In this document: in pieces, positions 1 through 6,295 of the stretch | Layout: each line of letters starts with the position of its first letter | How positions within the stretch are numbered: position 1 is the first letter of the stretch | Notes under the pieces: model-generated | The model's input: only the letters and a program-made list of their open reading frames with translations | Database searches by the model: none | What the model was told of the DNA's origin: nothing | Program-made: the position numbers and the translations under genes | NCBI GenBank assembly: GCA_015520865.1 | Contig: WAPE01000051.1 | Coordinates: 1-6,760 of the forward strand | Reading direction: 5' to 3' | DNA length: 6,760 nucleotides | From: Candidatus Iainarchaeum sp. | GTDB lineage: Archaea; Iainarchaeota; Iainarchaeia; JAADDC01

Positions 1-1108
1 CTATCCCTTTGAAGGAGTTCCATACGAGGAACCTCGACACTTCCTCATTCTGGGAGAGGATGACGTTCCAGAGACGGTTAGGGAAGAGCTAAAGAAGAGA
101 GACCTTCTTCCCCTTTACTCGACCTCTGAAAAGCTCCCATACCTCCTACGATTGTTCGGATACCTCATAGGAGACGGAGTTGTCTATGGAAAGAGCGTTG
201 TCGCCTACGGCGACAGAGAAACCCTAGAAAGAATTCTAGAGGACGTAAAGATCCTTGGATATAACGGCCGAATCTACGAAAGGGAAAGGGTTCACCACTT
301 CCGTGGCAGAACCTTCAAAACGGTAGAAAGAATGCTAAAAGTCTCTGCAAGGAGCCTTGCTGAGCTTCTATTTGCCCTAGGATACCCGAGGGGTAAGAAA
401 AGCGAAAGCAAATTCCTACTACCAACCTGGCTCTTCGACCTGCCCTTATGGATGAAACGGCTCTTCCTGAGCGGTTTCTTTAGCGCAGAGATGAGTGCTC
501 CAAAGACTCTTAATGGCTACAACTTTTACATGCCAGAGGTAAAGCATTCCAGGCGAAGTGATCTAGAGCGTTATGCCAGGAAATTTTTGGAGCAAATCTC
601 ACAGCTCTTGAAGGAGTTTGGTGTGGAGTCGGTTGTTCGCGAAGCCGAAAAGTACAAAAACAACACGATATTAAGGCTCCTCATAAAAGAGACCTCAACC
701 AACCTAAAGAACCTCTACTCAAAGATCGGCTTCGACTACAACCCGTCCCGACAGAGGAGAGCCCTGGCAGCTGTTGTGTTCCTCGGATGGAAAGAATATG
801 TGCTGAATAAACGCAAGGAACTCCGAAAGAAGATCAAGGAAATGGGAAGAAGCGCCATTAAAGAAATAAAAATAAAAGGAGTGAACAGACGCTTTATAGA
901 AAGATCGCTCTACGAGGACGTAGAGAATGTTAGAATCCCGAAGGATATGATCACCTTTGAGGAGTTTCTCCACGAGTTTACCGAGGGAGATCTCGTCTAC
1001 GACGTGGTAATAGAAAAGAAGCTAACACCGCATATGGGAACCGTTTACGACATAACGGTCGTTAATGACCATCACAATTTCGTGGCGGAGGGATTCGTCG
1101 TTTCAAAT
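1..1108 (+). mobile_element. LAGLIDADG homing-endonuclease intein in RtcB (C-terminal ~369 codons)
   Basis: A self-splicing protein insert with a homing-endonuclease domain. The intein N-terminal splicing blocks lie left of the window. Endonuclease motif 1 is LFGYLIGDG (152-178), with the catalytic Asp at 173-175. Motif 2 is LFLSGFFSAE (461-490), where the acid position is Glu and the usual following Gly is Met. Both metal-binding acids are therefore kept and nuclease activity is plausible. The C-terminal splicing region reads VYDITVVNDHHNFVAEG, then FVVSN, and ends with Asn at 1106-1108. The next codon is Cys (1109-1111), the +1 nucleophile. The residue before the terminal Asn is Ser, where most inteins have His. 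From memory, P. horikoshii RtcB carries an intein at this same Cys with similar sequence near YPFEGV (2-19), so this is probably an old RtcB-site allele. A hand count gives about 45% G+C at 541-900 against about 57% in the extein at 1261-1500. Confidence 0.93.
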
Positions 1109-2248
1109 TGCGGCGTACGAGTCGTTCTAACGAATTTAAAGGAATCGGAGGTTAAATCAAAGCTCAAGGAGCTCATCGATACCCTCTTCAGGAACGTTCC
1201 GGCAGGACTCGGAAGCGAGGGAAGGTTGAGGTTAAACAGGGCCCAGCTAGAAGAGGTCATGACGGAAGGTGTTTTCTGGGCCGTGGAGATGGGCTATGGC
1301 TGGGAGGAAGACCCCAAACGCATCGAGGAAAACGGAAGGATGGAAGGAGCCGACCCATCGAAGGTCTCTTCCACGGCGATAAAGAGGGGTGCTCCCCAGC
1401 TCGGGACCCTCGGCAGCGGAAACCACTTCCTAGAGATCCAGAAGGTGGAGAAGATCTTCGATCCGGATGTTGCAGACCGTTTCGGGCTCTTTAAGGATCA
1501 GGTAGTCGTTATGATACACACAGGCAGTCGCGGATTCGGTCACCAGGTTGCATCGGACTACCTGAAGGTTATGGAAAAGACCACGAAGAAGTACGGCATT
1601 GAGGTTCCAGATAAGCAGCTTGCATCGGTCCCATTCAACTCCCCAGAAGCGCAGGATTACTTTGCTGCGATGAAGGCTGCCGTAAACTTTGCCTTCACGA
1701 ATCGACAGCTCATAACCCACTGGGTAAGGGAAAGCTTCGCCGAGGTGTTCAAGGAGGATCCCGAAGATCTAGGAATGCACATCCTCTACGACGTAGCCCA
1801 CAACATAGCAAAGCTAGAGAAGCACAAGGGAATGGAGCTCGTTGTCCATAGAAAGGGGGCCACCAGGGCCTTCGCACCGGGGAGACCAGAGATCCCAAAG
1901 ATCTACAGGGACGTTGGACAACCCGTGCTGATTCCGGGAAGCATGGGAACGGCTAGTTACATCCTCGTTGGAACGAAGACTGCCATGGAGGAAACCTTCG
2001 GATCGACGTGCCACGGGGCTGGAAGAGTCCTTTCAAGGACCGCCGCAAAGAAGCGCTGGAGGGGAGAAGAGATCCAGAAGATGTTAGAATCCATGGGGAA
2101 AGCTGTGAAGGCGGTTTCCTACAGAGTCCTAGCAGAAGAAGCCCCAGAAGCGTACAAGGATGTCGATGAGGTCATCAACTCCGTGAAACTAGCTGGTATA
2201 TCGAAACCTGTTTCGAGGAACGTACCGCTGGGTGTGGTGAAGGGATGA
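1..2248 (+). CDS. rtcB: tRNA-splicing ligase RtcB, intein-containing, 5' end outside window
   Basis: RtcB is the GTP- and Mn2+-dependent RNA ligase that joins 2',3'-cyclic phosphate and 5'-OH ends, chiefly tRNA exon halves, in the cytoplasm. The frame is open from the left edge, so the N-extein and the intein start are missing; the TTG at 152 lies inside the intein and is not a start. The C-extein (codons from 1109) begins CGVRVV. Numbering that Cys as 98, as in Pyrococcus horikoshii RtcB, puts the metal ligands at His203 (GSGNHFLE, codon 1424) and His234 (MIHTGSRG, codon 1517). The His of YDVAHN (codon 1799) matches His329, and the guanylated His404 matches the His of STCHGAGR (codon 2012). 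The penultimate Lys matches the GMP-contacting Lys480. The C-extein is 379 residues, about five shorter than in P. horikoshii from memory, and looks fully functional. psmA follows after 33 bp. No archease gene is visible. Confidence 0.96.
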   Translation, partial: YPFEGVPYEEPRHFLILGEDDVPETVREELKKRDLLPLYSTSEKLPYLLRLFGYLIGDGVVYGKSVVAYGDRETLERILEDVKILGYNGRIYERERVHHFRGRTFKTVERMLKVSARSLAELLFALGYPRGKKSESKFLLPTWLFDLPLWMKRLFLSGFFSAEMSAPKTLNGYNFYMPEVKHSRRSDLERYARKFLEQISQLLKEFGVESVVREAEKYKNNTILRLLIKETSTNLKNLYSKIGFDYNPSRQRRALAAVVFLGWKEYVLNKRKELRKKIKEMGRSAIKEIKIKGVNRRFIERSLYEDVENVRIPKDMITFEEFLHEFTEGDLVYDVVIEKKLTPHMGTVYDITVVNDHHNFVAEGFVVSNCGVRVVLTNLKESEVKSKLKELIDTLFRNVPAGLGSEGRLRLNRAQLEEVMTEGVFWAVEMGYGWEEDPKRIEENGRMEGADPSKVSSTAIKRGAPQLGTLGSGNHFLEIQKVEKIFDPDVADRFGLFKDQVVVMIHTGSRGFGHQVASDYLKVMEKTTKKYGIEVPDKQLASVPFNSPEAQDYFAAMKAAVNFAFTNRQLITHWVRESFAEVFKEDPEDLGMHILYDVAHNIAKLEKHKGMELVVHRKGATRAFAPGRPEIPKIYRDVGQPVLIPGSMGTASYILVGTKTAMEETFGSTCHGAGRVLSRTAAKKRWRGEEIQKMLESMGKAVKAVSYRVLAEEAPEAYKDVDEVINSVKLAGISKPVSRNVPLGVVKG

Positions 2249-2281
2249 TCCATTTAAGACCTTCGAAGGAGGGATATTAAC
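2249..2281 (+). promoter_or_regulatory. rtcB-psmA intergenic gap with psmA Shine-Dalgarno
   Basis: This 33-bp gap is the only one of note in the window. It holds GGAGG at 2268-2272, nine bases before the psmA ATG, a strong ribosome binding site that fixes the start at 2282. An AT-rich patch (ATTTAAG, about 2252-2258) is the only TATA-like stretch. It lies too close to the ATG to leave room for the Shine-Dalgarno within the transcript, so I do not call a promoter. The gap favours psmA being read through from rtcB or from a promoter inside rtcB. Confidence 0.7.
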
Positions 2282-2995
2282 ATGTATCCGCTTTCTGGGG
2301 CAGCTGCCTACGATCGGGCCATAACCCTCTTCTCTCCAGAGGGGAAGCTGTATCAAGTAGAGTATGCAACGAAGGCCGCAGATATGGGAACCCTGGGCCT
2401 TGGGATCGTCTACAAGGACGGGGTTCTCTTAGCAGCCGATAAAAGGGTCACGAGCAGGCTAGTAGTAGGAGGTTCTGTGGAGAAGCTCTTTCAGGTAGAT
2501 AAGCACATTGGAGTGGTGGCTTCCGGGATCGTCGGAGACTCTAGAGCCCTAGTAGAGTACGCCAGAGATGTAGCTGAGCGGTATCGATTCATGTACGGTG
2601 AACCGATTCCTGTTCACCTGCTAGCCCGTGAGATAGCGAAGCTAAAGCAAGTATACACCCAGTATGGAGGCATCCGACCCTTTGGTGTGGTGATGCTCAT
2701 CGGAGGGTTCTACGAAAGGCCCCGTCTCTTCGAGACGGTTCCTAGCGGAGCCCTCATGGAGTACAAGGCAGAAGCCATAGGATTTGGAAAGAAGGAGGCC
2801 GTGAACCTCTTCGAGGAGAAATACAAGGAGGGTATGAGCCTCGAAGAAGCCGTAGAGCTTGCCATTGAAGCCCTAAAGGTTTCTATCCCCGAGGATGAAA
2901 CCCTAACCCTTGAAAGGATCGCCATGGCCTATATAGATTCTTCCATGGAGATGAAGGAGGTCGACAAAAGCCTCATAGAGAAGTTCCTCGGGTGA
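2282..2995 (+). CDS. psmA: 20S proteasome alpha subunit
   Basis: Forms the outer heptameric rings of the archaeal 20S proteasome, which gate substrate entry and dock the PAN or Cdc48 ATPase. The 237-residue length is usual. The alpha-subunit signature starts at residue 10 (YDRAITLFSPEGKLYQVEYA) and includes the gate and reverse-turn residues Tyr10, Asp11, Pro19 and Tyr28. Lys68 in SVEK aligns with Thermoplasma Lys66, the pocket for the ATPase C-terminal HbYX motif. YTQYGGIRPFGV and the Gly-rich AIGFGKKEA segment are also typical. As expected for an alpha subunit there is no N-terminal catalytic Thr. The protein resembles the Thermoplasma alpha subunit closely through DKRVTSRLV and SVEK. It is the first gene of the superoperon order proper, and its TGA stop lies inside the Shine-Dalgarno of the next gene. 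The beta subunit is not in the window. Confidence 0.97.
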   Translation: MYPLSGAAAYDRAITLFSPEGKLYQVEYATKAADMGTLGLGIVYKDGVLLAADKRVTSRLVVGGSVEKLFQVDKHIGVVASGIVGDSRALVEYARDVAERYRFMYGEPIPVHLLAREIAKLKQVYTQYGGIRPFGVVMLIGGFYERPRLFETVPSGALMEYKAEAIGFGKKEAVNLFEEKYKEGMSLEEAVELAIEALKVSIPEDETLTLERIAMAYIDSSMEMKEVDKSLIEKFLG

Positions 2996-2996
2996 T
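2991..2996 (+). promoter_or_regulatory. Shine-Dalgarno GGTGAT for the TTG start of SBDS
   Basis: GGTGAT is fully complementary to the ATCACC part of the archaeal 16S rRNA 3' tail and ends three bases before the TTG at 3000. It contains the psmA stop codon TGA (2993-2995), which links termination of psmA with initiation of SBDS. It supports TTG as the true start, together with the family-typical N-terminus MVSLDKA. Confidence 0.75.
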
Positions 2997-2999
2997 ATC

Positions 3000-3692
3000 T
3001 TGGTTTCCCTTGACAAGGCCATCGTTATACGCTACGAAAAGGGTGGGGAGCGCTTCGAGATCCTCGTAGATCCCGATCTGGCCTTTCAGCTAAGGCAGGG
3101 AAAAGAAGTGGACATGGATGAGCTGCTTGCCGCCCCTGAGATCTTCAGGGACGCTCGAAAGGGAGATAGAGCCTCCTCGGAGGAGCTCCACAAGGCCTTT
3201 GGCACGACGGACGTCTACGAAGTAGCAAAGATCATCGTGAAGAAGGGAAACTTCCACCCAACCACCGAGCAACGAAGGAGGATGCTGGAAGAAAAGAAGA
3301 AGGCGATCGCCGCAATAATAGCAAAAAGAGCGATAAACCCACAGACGAAGGCACCTCATCCCGTTGATAGGATTCTCCGAGCTATGGAGGAAGCAAGGGT
3401 GAACATAGACATATTCAAGCCTGCCGAGGAGCAGGTTCAGACTGTCGTCGACAAAATAAAGAGGATCATACCCATAAAACTCGAAACAAGGAAGATCGAA
3501 GCAATTATACCGGCCCAGTACGTGGGAAAGGCCTATGGAAAGGTCGCTTCCTTTAAGATCGTTAGGGAGCGCTATCTAAATGACGGGTCCTGGGACGTCG
3601 TTATCGAGATCCCGGCAGGGATCACCGACGAGGTGCTCAAGACCCTCAACGACATAACAAAGGGCGATGTAAAGACGAGGTTGGTAGAATGA
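3000..3692 (+). CDS. sbds: SBDS family ribosome maturation protein
   Basis: Archaeal orthologue of the Shwachman-Bodian-Diamond protein (yeast Sdo1). The family acts on the large ribosomal subunit and, with an EF-2-like GTPase, releases aIF6/eIF6. The length of 230 residues is normal for archaea. Three domains can be placed: the N-terminal FYSH domain (about 1-90, with VSLDKA, GGERFEILVDPD, DARKGDRAS and FGTTDVYEVAK), a helical middle domain (about 91-160, with TTEQRRRMLEEKKK and NPQTKAPHPVDRI), and a C-terminal ferredoxin-like domain (about 161-230, with the NDGSWDVVIEIPAG strand-loop-strand). The TTG start is chosen because it gives the family N-terminus and has a matched Shine-Dalgarno; no better ATG or GTG is close. 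The stop overlaps the rrp4 start as ATGA. In many archaea this gene lies directly before rrp4, as here. Confidence 0.96.
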   Translation: MVSLDKAIVIRYEKGGERFEILVDPDLAFQLRQGKEVDMDELLAAPEIFRDARKGDRASSEELHKAFGTTDVYEVAKIIVKKGNFHPTTEQRRRMLEEKKKAIAAIIAKRAINPQTKAPHPVDRILRAMEEARVNIDIFKPAEEQVQTVVDKIKRIIPIKLETRKIEAIIPAQYVGKAYGKVASFKIVRERYLNDGSWDVVIEIPAGITDEVLKTLNDITKGDVKTRLVE

Positions 3693-4345
3693 ACGAAAAG
3701 ACCGAGGTAAAGCGCTGGCTCGTGGTTCCTGGAGATCTCATCACGGATCAGAAGGTAAAGCTAGGCCCAAACGTCTACGTAGAAGGCGGAAAGGTATACT
3801 CCAAGGTTGTTGGCCTGGCAGAGGTAAAGGATGGGGTCGCTAGGGTCATTCCACTAGAGGGGAGGTACATCCCTAAGGAAGGAGATCCCGTCATTGGCAT
3901 CGTCGTCGACGTGAAGATACCAGGATATGATCTCGACCTAAACTCTCCTTACCTGGGCTTCCTTCCCAACGAAGAGCTTTCCGAAGAGGCCACATACGGA
4001 GATGTCATCATTGCCACGGTTAAAAACGTCGATGCGGTTAGAAACGCCCTCCTAGAAAAGGGAAACATCCTTAGGGGAGGAGAACTCATCACGATAAACC
4101 CAAAGAAGGTCCCCCGTGTGATAGGAAAGAAGAGGAGCATGCTCAACCTCCTTCAAAACTTAACAGGTGTTACCATCCTCGTTGGGGCCAACGGAAGGAT
4201 CTGGCTCTATGGAAAAAACGTAGACGTTGCCAAAGAAGCCATATTTAAGATCGAACAGGAGGCCCACACGTCAGGATTGACCGATCGAATAACGAAGTTT
4301 ATAGAGGAGGAGTTACATGAGCGGGGAGAAGGTAATCAGGCCTGA
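3689..4345 (+). CDS. rrp4: Exosome RNA-binding cap subunit Rrp4
   Basis: Rrp4 forms the RNA-binding cap on the Rrp41-Rrp42 hexamer and steers RNA into the pore. At 218 residues it is a little shorter than many family members. It has the N-terminal domain (about 8-60, starting VVPGDLI), an S1 domain (about 64-115, with the DLNSPYLGFLP strand region) and a type-I KH domain (about 128-200, with TINPKKVPRVIGKKRSM). The KH loop that is normally GXXG reads G146-K147-K148-R149; the Arg codon AGG (4133-4135) is one base from GGG. The segment after the S1 strands (VRNALLEKGNILRGG) is more divergent than usual. The ATG overlaps the SBDS stop by 4 nt, with GAGGT at 3677-3681 as ribosome binding site. 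The last 29 nt also encode the start of rrp41. Confidence 0.95.
   Translation: MNEKTEVKRWLVVPGDLITDQKVKLGPNVYVEGGKVYSKVVGLAEVKDGVARVIPLEGRYIPKEGDPVIGIVVDVKIPGYDLDLNSPYLGFLPNEELSEEATYGDVIIATVKNVDAVRNALLEKGNILRGGELITINPKKVPRVIGKKRSMLNLLQNLTGVTILVGANGRIWLYGKNVDVAKEAIFKIEQEAHTSGLTDRITKFIEEELHERGEGNQA
4306..4310 (+). promoter_or_regulatory. Shine-Dalgarno for rrp41 inside rrp4
   Basis: GGAGG six bases before the ATG at 4317. It supports this start, although the start lies 29 nt inside rrp4. The next in-frame ATG (4443) would remove the conserved IRPDGR region. Confidence 0.8.
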
Positions 4346-5240
4346 TGGAAGGAATTACGAAGATCTGAGGGACACGATTCGAATAGAAGCAGGGGTGCTC
4401 GATAGAGCCGACGGATCGGCGTACCTTGAATGGGGTACGACGATGAAGCTCGTGAAGGTAGACAAATCCGACGGAAAGAAGGTAGAAAAGTGGAGCGAAA
4501 CCTGGCCTATGATCCAAACTGTGGAAGAAACGAAGGACGGAATCCTCGTGGAATTCCCCAAACCCCTTTGGCACCTCATCGACGAACTAAAGTCTGCGGA
4601 AGAGGTTAAGGAGTATTTGAGAGGAAACAAGGTTTACGTAGCGGTCTACGGACCTCGAGAGCCCATCCCCAGGCACGAGGCGTCCCCCTATAGGGCAATC
4701 CTCAGGTATCGATACACGATGAGTCCGTTCTCCGTTCCAGAAAGGAAGAGCCCGAAACCATCGAGAAGGGAAACGGAGATATCGATGGTATCAAGGCTTG
4801 CCCTCGAACGGGTCCTCTTCCTGGAGGAATTCCCCATGACAATGATCGATGTTTTTGCAGAGGTAATCTCCGCCGACGCAGGTACGAGGGTTGCAGCCTT
4901 AACGGCTGCTTCAGTAGCCTTAGCAGATGCAGGCATCCCCATGAGGGATATACCGGTAGCCCTGGCGGTTGGTAGGATCTGCACCGATGAAGACGCAACG
5001 AACTGCGCTATTGTGGCAGATCTAAACAAGAAGGAGGAGGACATGCCAGGAGCCGTCGACATGCCCATGGTAATCGTGCCCCGAAAAGAAGAGTTCACGC
5101 TTCTCCAGATGGATGGAAGGGTAACGAAGGAGGAACTGGACCAGATCCTTGATCTGGGATTAAAGAAAGCAAAAGAGCTTAACAAGATCCAGAGGGAAGC
5201 ACTAATAAGAAAGTATGAGAGGGTGACAGAAAATGAATGA
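4317..5240 (+). CDS. rrp41: Exosome catalytic subunit Rrp41 with a ~60-residue insertion
   Basis: Phosphorolytic 3'-5' exoribonuclease subunit of the archaeal exosome; it pairs with Rrp42 into a hexameric ring and also adds heteropolymeric tails. RNase PH fold motifs are IRPDGR (7-12), DGSAYLEWG (32-40), VYGPRE (110-115), ILRYRYTMSPFS (128-139), the phosphate-site ADAGTRVAA (186-194), and the catalytic Asp pair D242 and D248, which matches the D-x5-D of RNase PH and PNPase. All active-site parts I can place are present, so it should be active. At 307 residues it is about 60 longer than the usual 240-250. The extra length lies mainly between WG40 and N104, inside what is normally a tight beta-hairpin. 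A smaller extra stretch (about 222-230, CTDEDATNC) precedes the catalytic Asp strand. The gene overlaps rrp4 by 29 nt and rrp42 by 8 nt. Confidence 0.95.
   Translation: MSGEKVIRPDGRNYEDLRDTIRIEAGVLDRADGSAYLEWGTTMKLVKVDKSDGKKVEKWSETWPMIQTVEETKDGILVEFPKPLWHLIDELKSAEEVKEYLRGNKVYVAVYGPREPIPRHEASPYRAILRYRYTMSPFSVPERKSPKPSRRETEISMVSRLALERVLFLEEFPMTMIDVFAEVISADAGTRVAALTAASVALADAGIPMRDIPVALAVGRICTDEDATNCAIVADLNKKEEDMPGAVDMPMVIVPRKEEFTLLQMDGRVTKEELDQILDLGLKKAKELNKIQREALIRKYERVTENE
4437..4625 (+). other. Extra segment inside Rrp41 (residues 41-103)
   Basis: In other archaeal Rrp41 proteins the strand ending EWG is followed almost at once by NK-x-x-x-AVYGPRE. Here about 62 residues come between. The segment starts TTMKLVKVDKSDGKK, has two strand-like pieces (KLVKVDK and GILVEFPK), three Trp (59, 63, 85) and a likely amphipathic helix (HLIDELKSAEEVKEYLRG, 86-103). 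It stays in frame, has no stop and has the same codon style as the rest, so it is a real part of the protein and not a frameshift. It has no Cys or Ser at its start and no terminal His-Asn, so it is not an intein. The exact edges are uncertain because TTMKLVKV could itself stand in for the normal second strand. I do not recognise the fold. Confidence 0.8.
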
Positions 5241-6042
5241 GTTCATATGGGAGTTCACCGCCGATAGAATTAGGAAACTCGCCATGAAGGGTTTTAGGAT
5301 AGATAGAAGACCCCTCTTGAAGTACCGTCCGATCTCGATAGAAACGGGCATAATATACAATGCCGACGGGTCGGCTATCGTTAATCTAGGTGGAACGAAG
5401 GTCGTGGCAGGCGTAAAGTTTGAACTTGGTCAGCCCTATCCTGACACCCCTGACAAGGGGGCCCTCCTCGTCGATGCCGAGATACTGCCCCACTCTTCGC
5501 CGGCCGTCGAGCCGGGTCCCCCCGACGAGGACGCCATCGAACTAGCCAGAATCATCGACAGATCTATAAGGGAAAGTAAGGCCGTAGACCTTACGAAGCT
5601 GGTGATAAGGGAGGGAGAGCTCGTTTACCTCCTCTTCGTGGACCTAAGGGTTTTGGACAACAACGGGAACATAATAGACGCCTCTTCGCTGGCTGCAGCC
5701 GCAGCACTAGCCTCTGCACAGATACCAAAGGTAGAAGATGACCAGATCGTGAGGCACGAGTATGAAAGGGCCCTCGAGCTCAATGAGATCCCCCTTTACA
5801 CGACCTTTGCGAAGATAGGGAAGCTCATAATGGTGGATCCGAGGATAGAAGAGGAGCACGCCATGGACGCGAGGATGAGTATAGCAACGGTGGACGATGG
5901 GCACGTAACGGCCATCCAGAAAGGTGGAAATGGTTCCTTCACAAAGGGAGAGATCGAGTTCATGATCGAAGAAGCTATTAAAAAGGGTAGGGATCTCAGG
6001 AAAGTAGTGAAGGAGGCTGTCGAGGATGGGAGGAAGAACTAA
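5233..6042 (+). CDS. rrp42: Exosome non-catalytic ring subunit Rrp42
   Basis: Partner of Rrp41 in the hexameric ring; needed for RNA binding and for activity but not itself catalytic. At 269 residues the length is normal. Typical features are the N-terminal helix (LAMKGFRIDRRPLLKYRPI, 15-33), ADGSAIVNLGGTKVVAGVK (44-62), PDEDAIELARIIDRSIRES (97-115), LDNNGNIIDASSLAAAAAL (141-159) and the C-terminal helix. Where Rrp41 has its catalytic Asp pair, Rrp42 here reads VDPRIEEEHAMDARM (201-215): the first position appears to be Glu206 and the second Asp212, as expected for a non-catalytic paralogue. The ATG sits in ATGAATGA, overlapping the rrp41 stop, with GGTGA at 5222-5226 as ribosome binding site. 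The hairpin that is expanded in Rrp41 is short here (NLGGTKVV), which underlines that the insertion is specific to Rrp41. Confidence 0.96.
   Translation: MNEFIWEFTADRIRKLAMKGFRIDRRPLLKYRPISIETGIIYNADGSAIVNLGGTKVVAGVKFELGQPYPDTPDKGALLVDAEILPHSSPAVEPGPPDEDAIELARIIDRSIRESKAVDLTKLVIREGELVYLLFVDLRVLDNNGNIIDASSLAAAAALASAQIPKVEDDQIVRHEYERALELNEIPLYTTFAKIGKLIMVDPRIEEEHAMDARMSIATVDDGHVTAIQKGGNGSFTKGEIEFMIEEAIKKGRDLRKVVKEAVEDGRKN
6012..6016 (+). promoter_or_regulatory. Shine-Dalgarno for rpl37ae inside rrp42
   Basis: GGAGG nine bases before the ATG at 6026. It supports a start 17 nt inside rrp42, which gives the family-typical N-terminus GRTKKVGIAGKFGPRYG. Confidence 0.75.
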
Positions 6043-6295
6043 AAAGGTTGGCATAGCAGGCAAGTTCGGCCCCCGCTACGGTCTAAAGATAAGGAACCTC
6101 TACAAGAGGATTACCGAGGAGCAGAAGAAGCTCCACACCTGCCCCGTTTGTGGATCTAAAAAGGTAAAGAGGATCCATACAGGGATCTGGCAGTGTATGA
6201 AGTGTGGGACGATCTTTGCAGGCGGGGCCTACGTTCCTAGGACGATCGTGAAGAGGGAAGTTGACCGTATGATTGAATCAAAGGTGAGAGCATGA
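6026..6295 (+). CDS. rpl37ae: 50S ribosomal protein L37Ae (eL43)
   Basis: Zinc-binding protein of the large ribosomal subunit, shared by archaea and eukaryotes. It has 89 residues. The basic N-terminus GRTKKVGIAGKFGPRYGLKIR is the family hallmark. A C4 zinc site is formed by CPVC (Cys39, Cys42) and CMKC (Cys57, Cys60), with the family-typical stretch HTGIWQC between them and FAGGAYVP after it. All four Cys are present, so this is the zinc-binding form. The gene overlaps rrp42 by 17 nt and its stop overlaps the rpoP start as ATGA. The position between rrp42 and rpoP is the usual one in the exosomal superoperon. Confidence 0.97.
   Translation: MGGRTKKVGIAGKFGPRYGLKIRNLYKRITEEQKKLHTCPVCGSKKVKRIHTGIWQCMKCGTIFAGGAYVPRTIVKREVDRMIESKVRA

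Noticed and set aside
152..1108. A separate gene starting at TTG 152
   Set aside because: The frame is open to the left edge and the sequence upstream (YPFEGVPYEE and on) is intein-like. The TTG is a Leu codon in the first LAGLIDADG motif.
2252..2258. TATA-like ATTTAAG before psmA
   Set aside because: It is weak, and lies only 23-29 bases from the ATG, which would give a nearly leaderless transcript and exclude the strong GGAGG at 2268-2272.
4437..4625. Rrp41 insertion as an intein or as a frameshift artefact
   Set aside because: There are no splicing motifs (no Cys/Ser at the start, no terminal Asn with Cys/Ser/Thr after it), it is far too short, and the frame is continuous with conserved Rrp41 motifs on both sides.
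4688..5185. Long minus-strand open frame (165 codons) opposite rrp41
   Set aside because: It is antisense to the conserved core of Rrp41, is Ser-rich and low in complexity, has no recognisable motif and no supporting neighbours. The same holds for the other minus-strand frames in the window.
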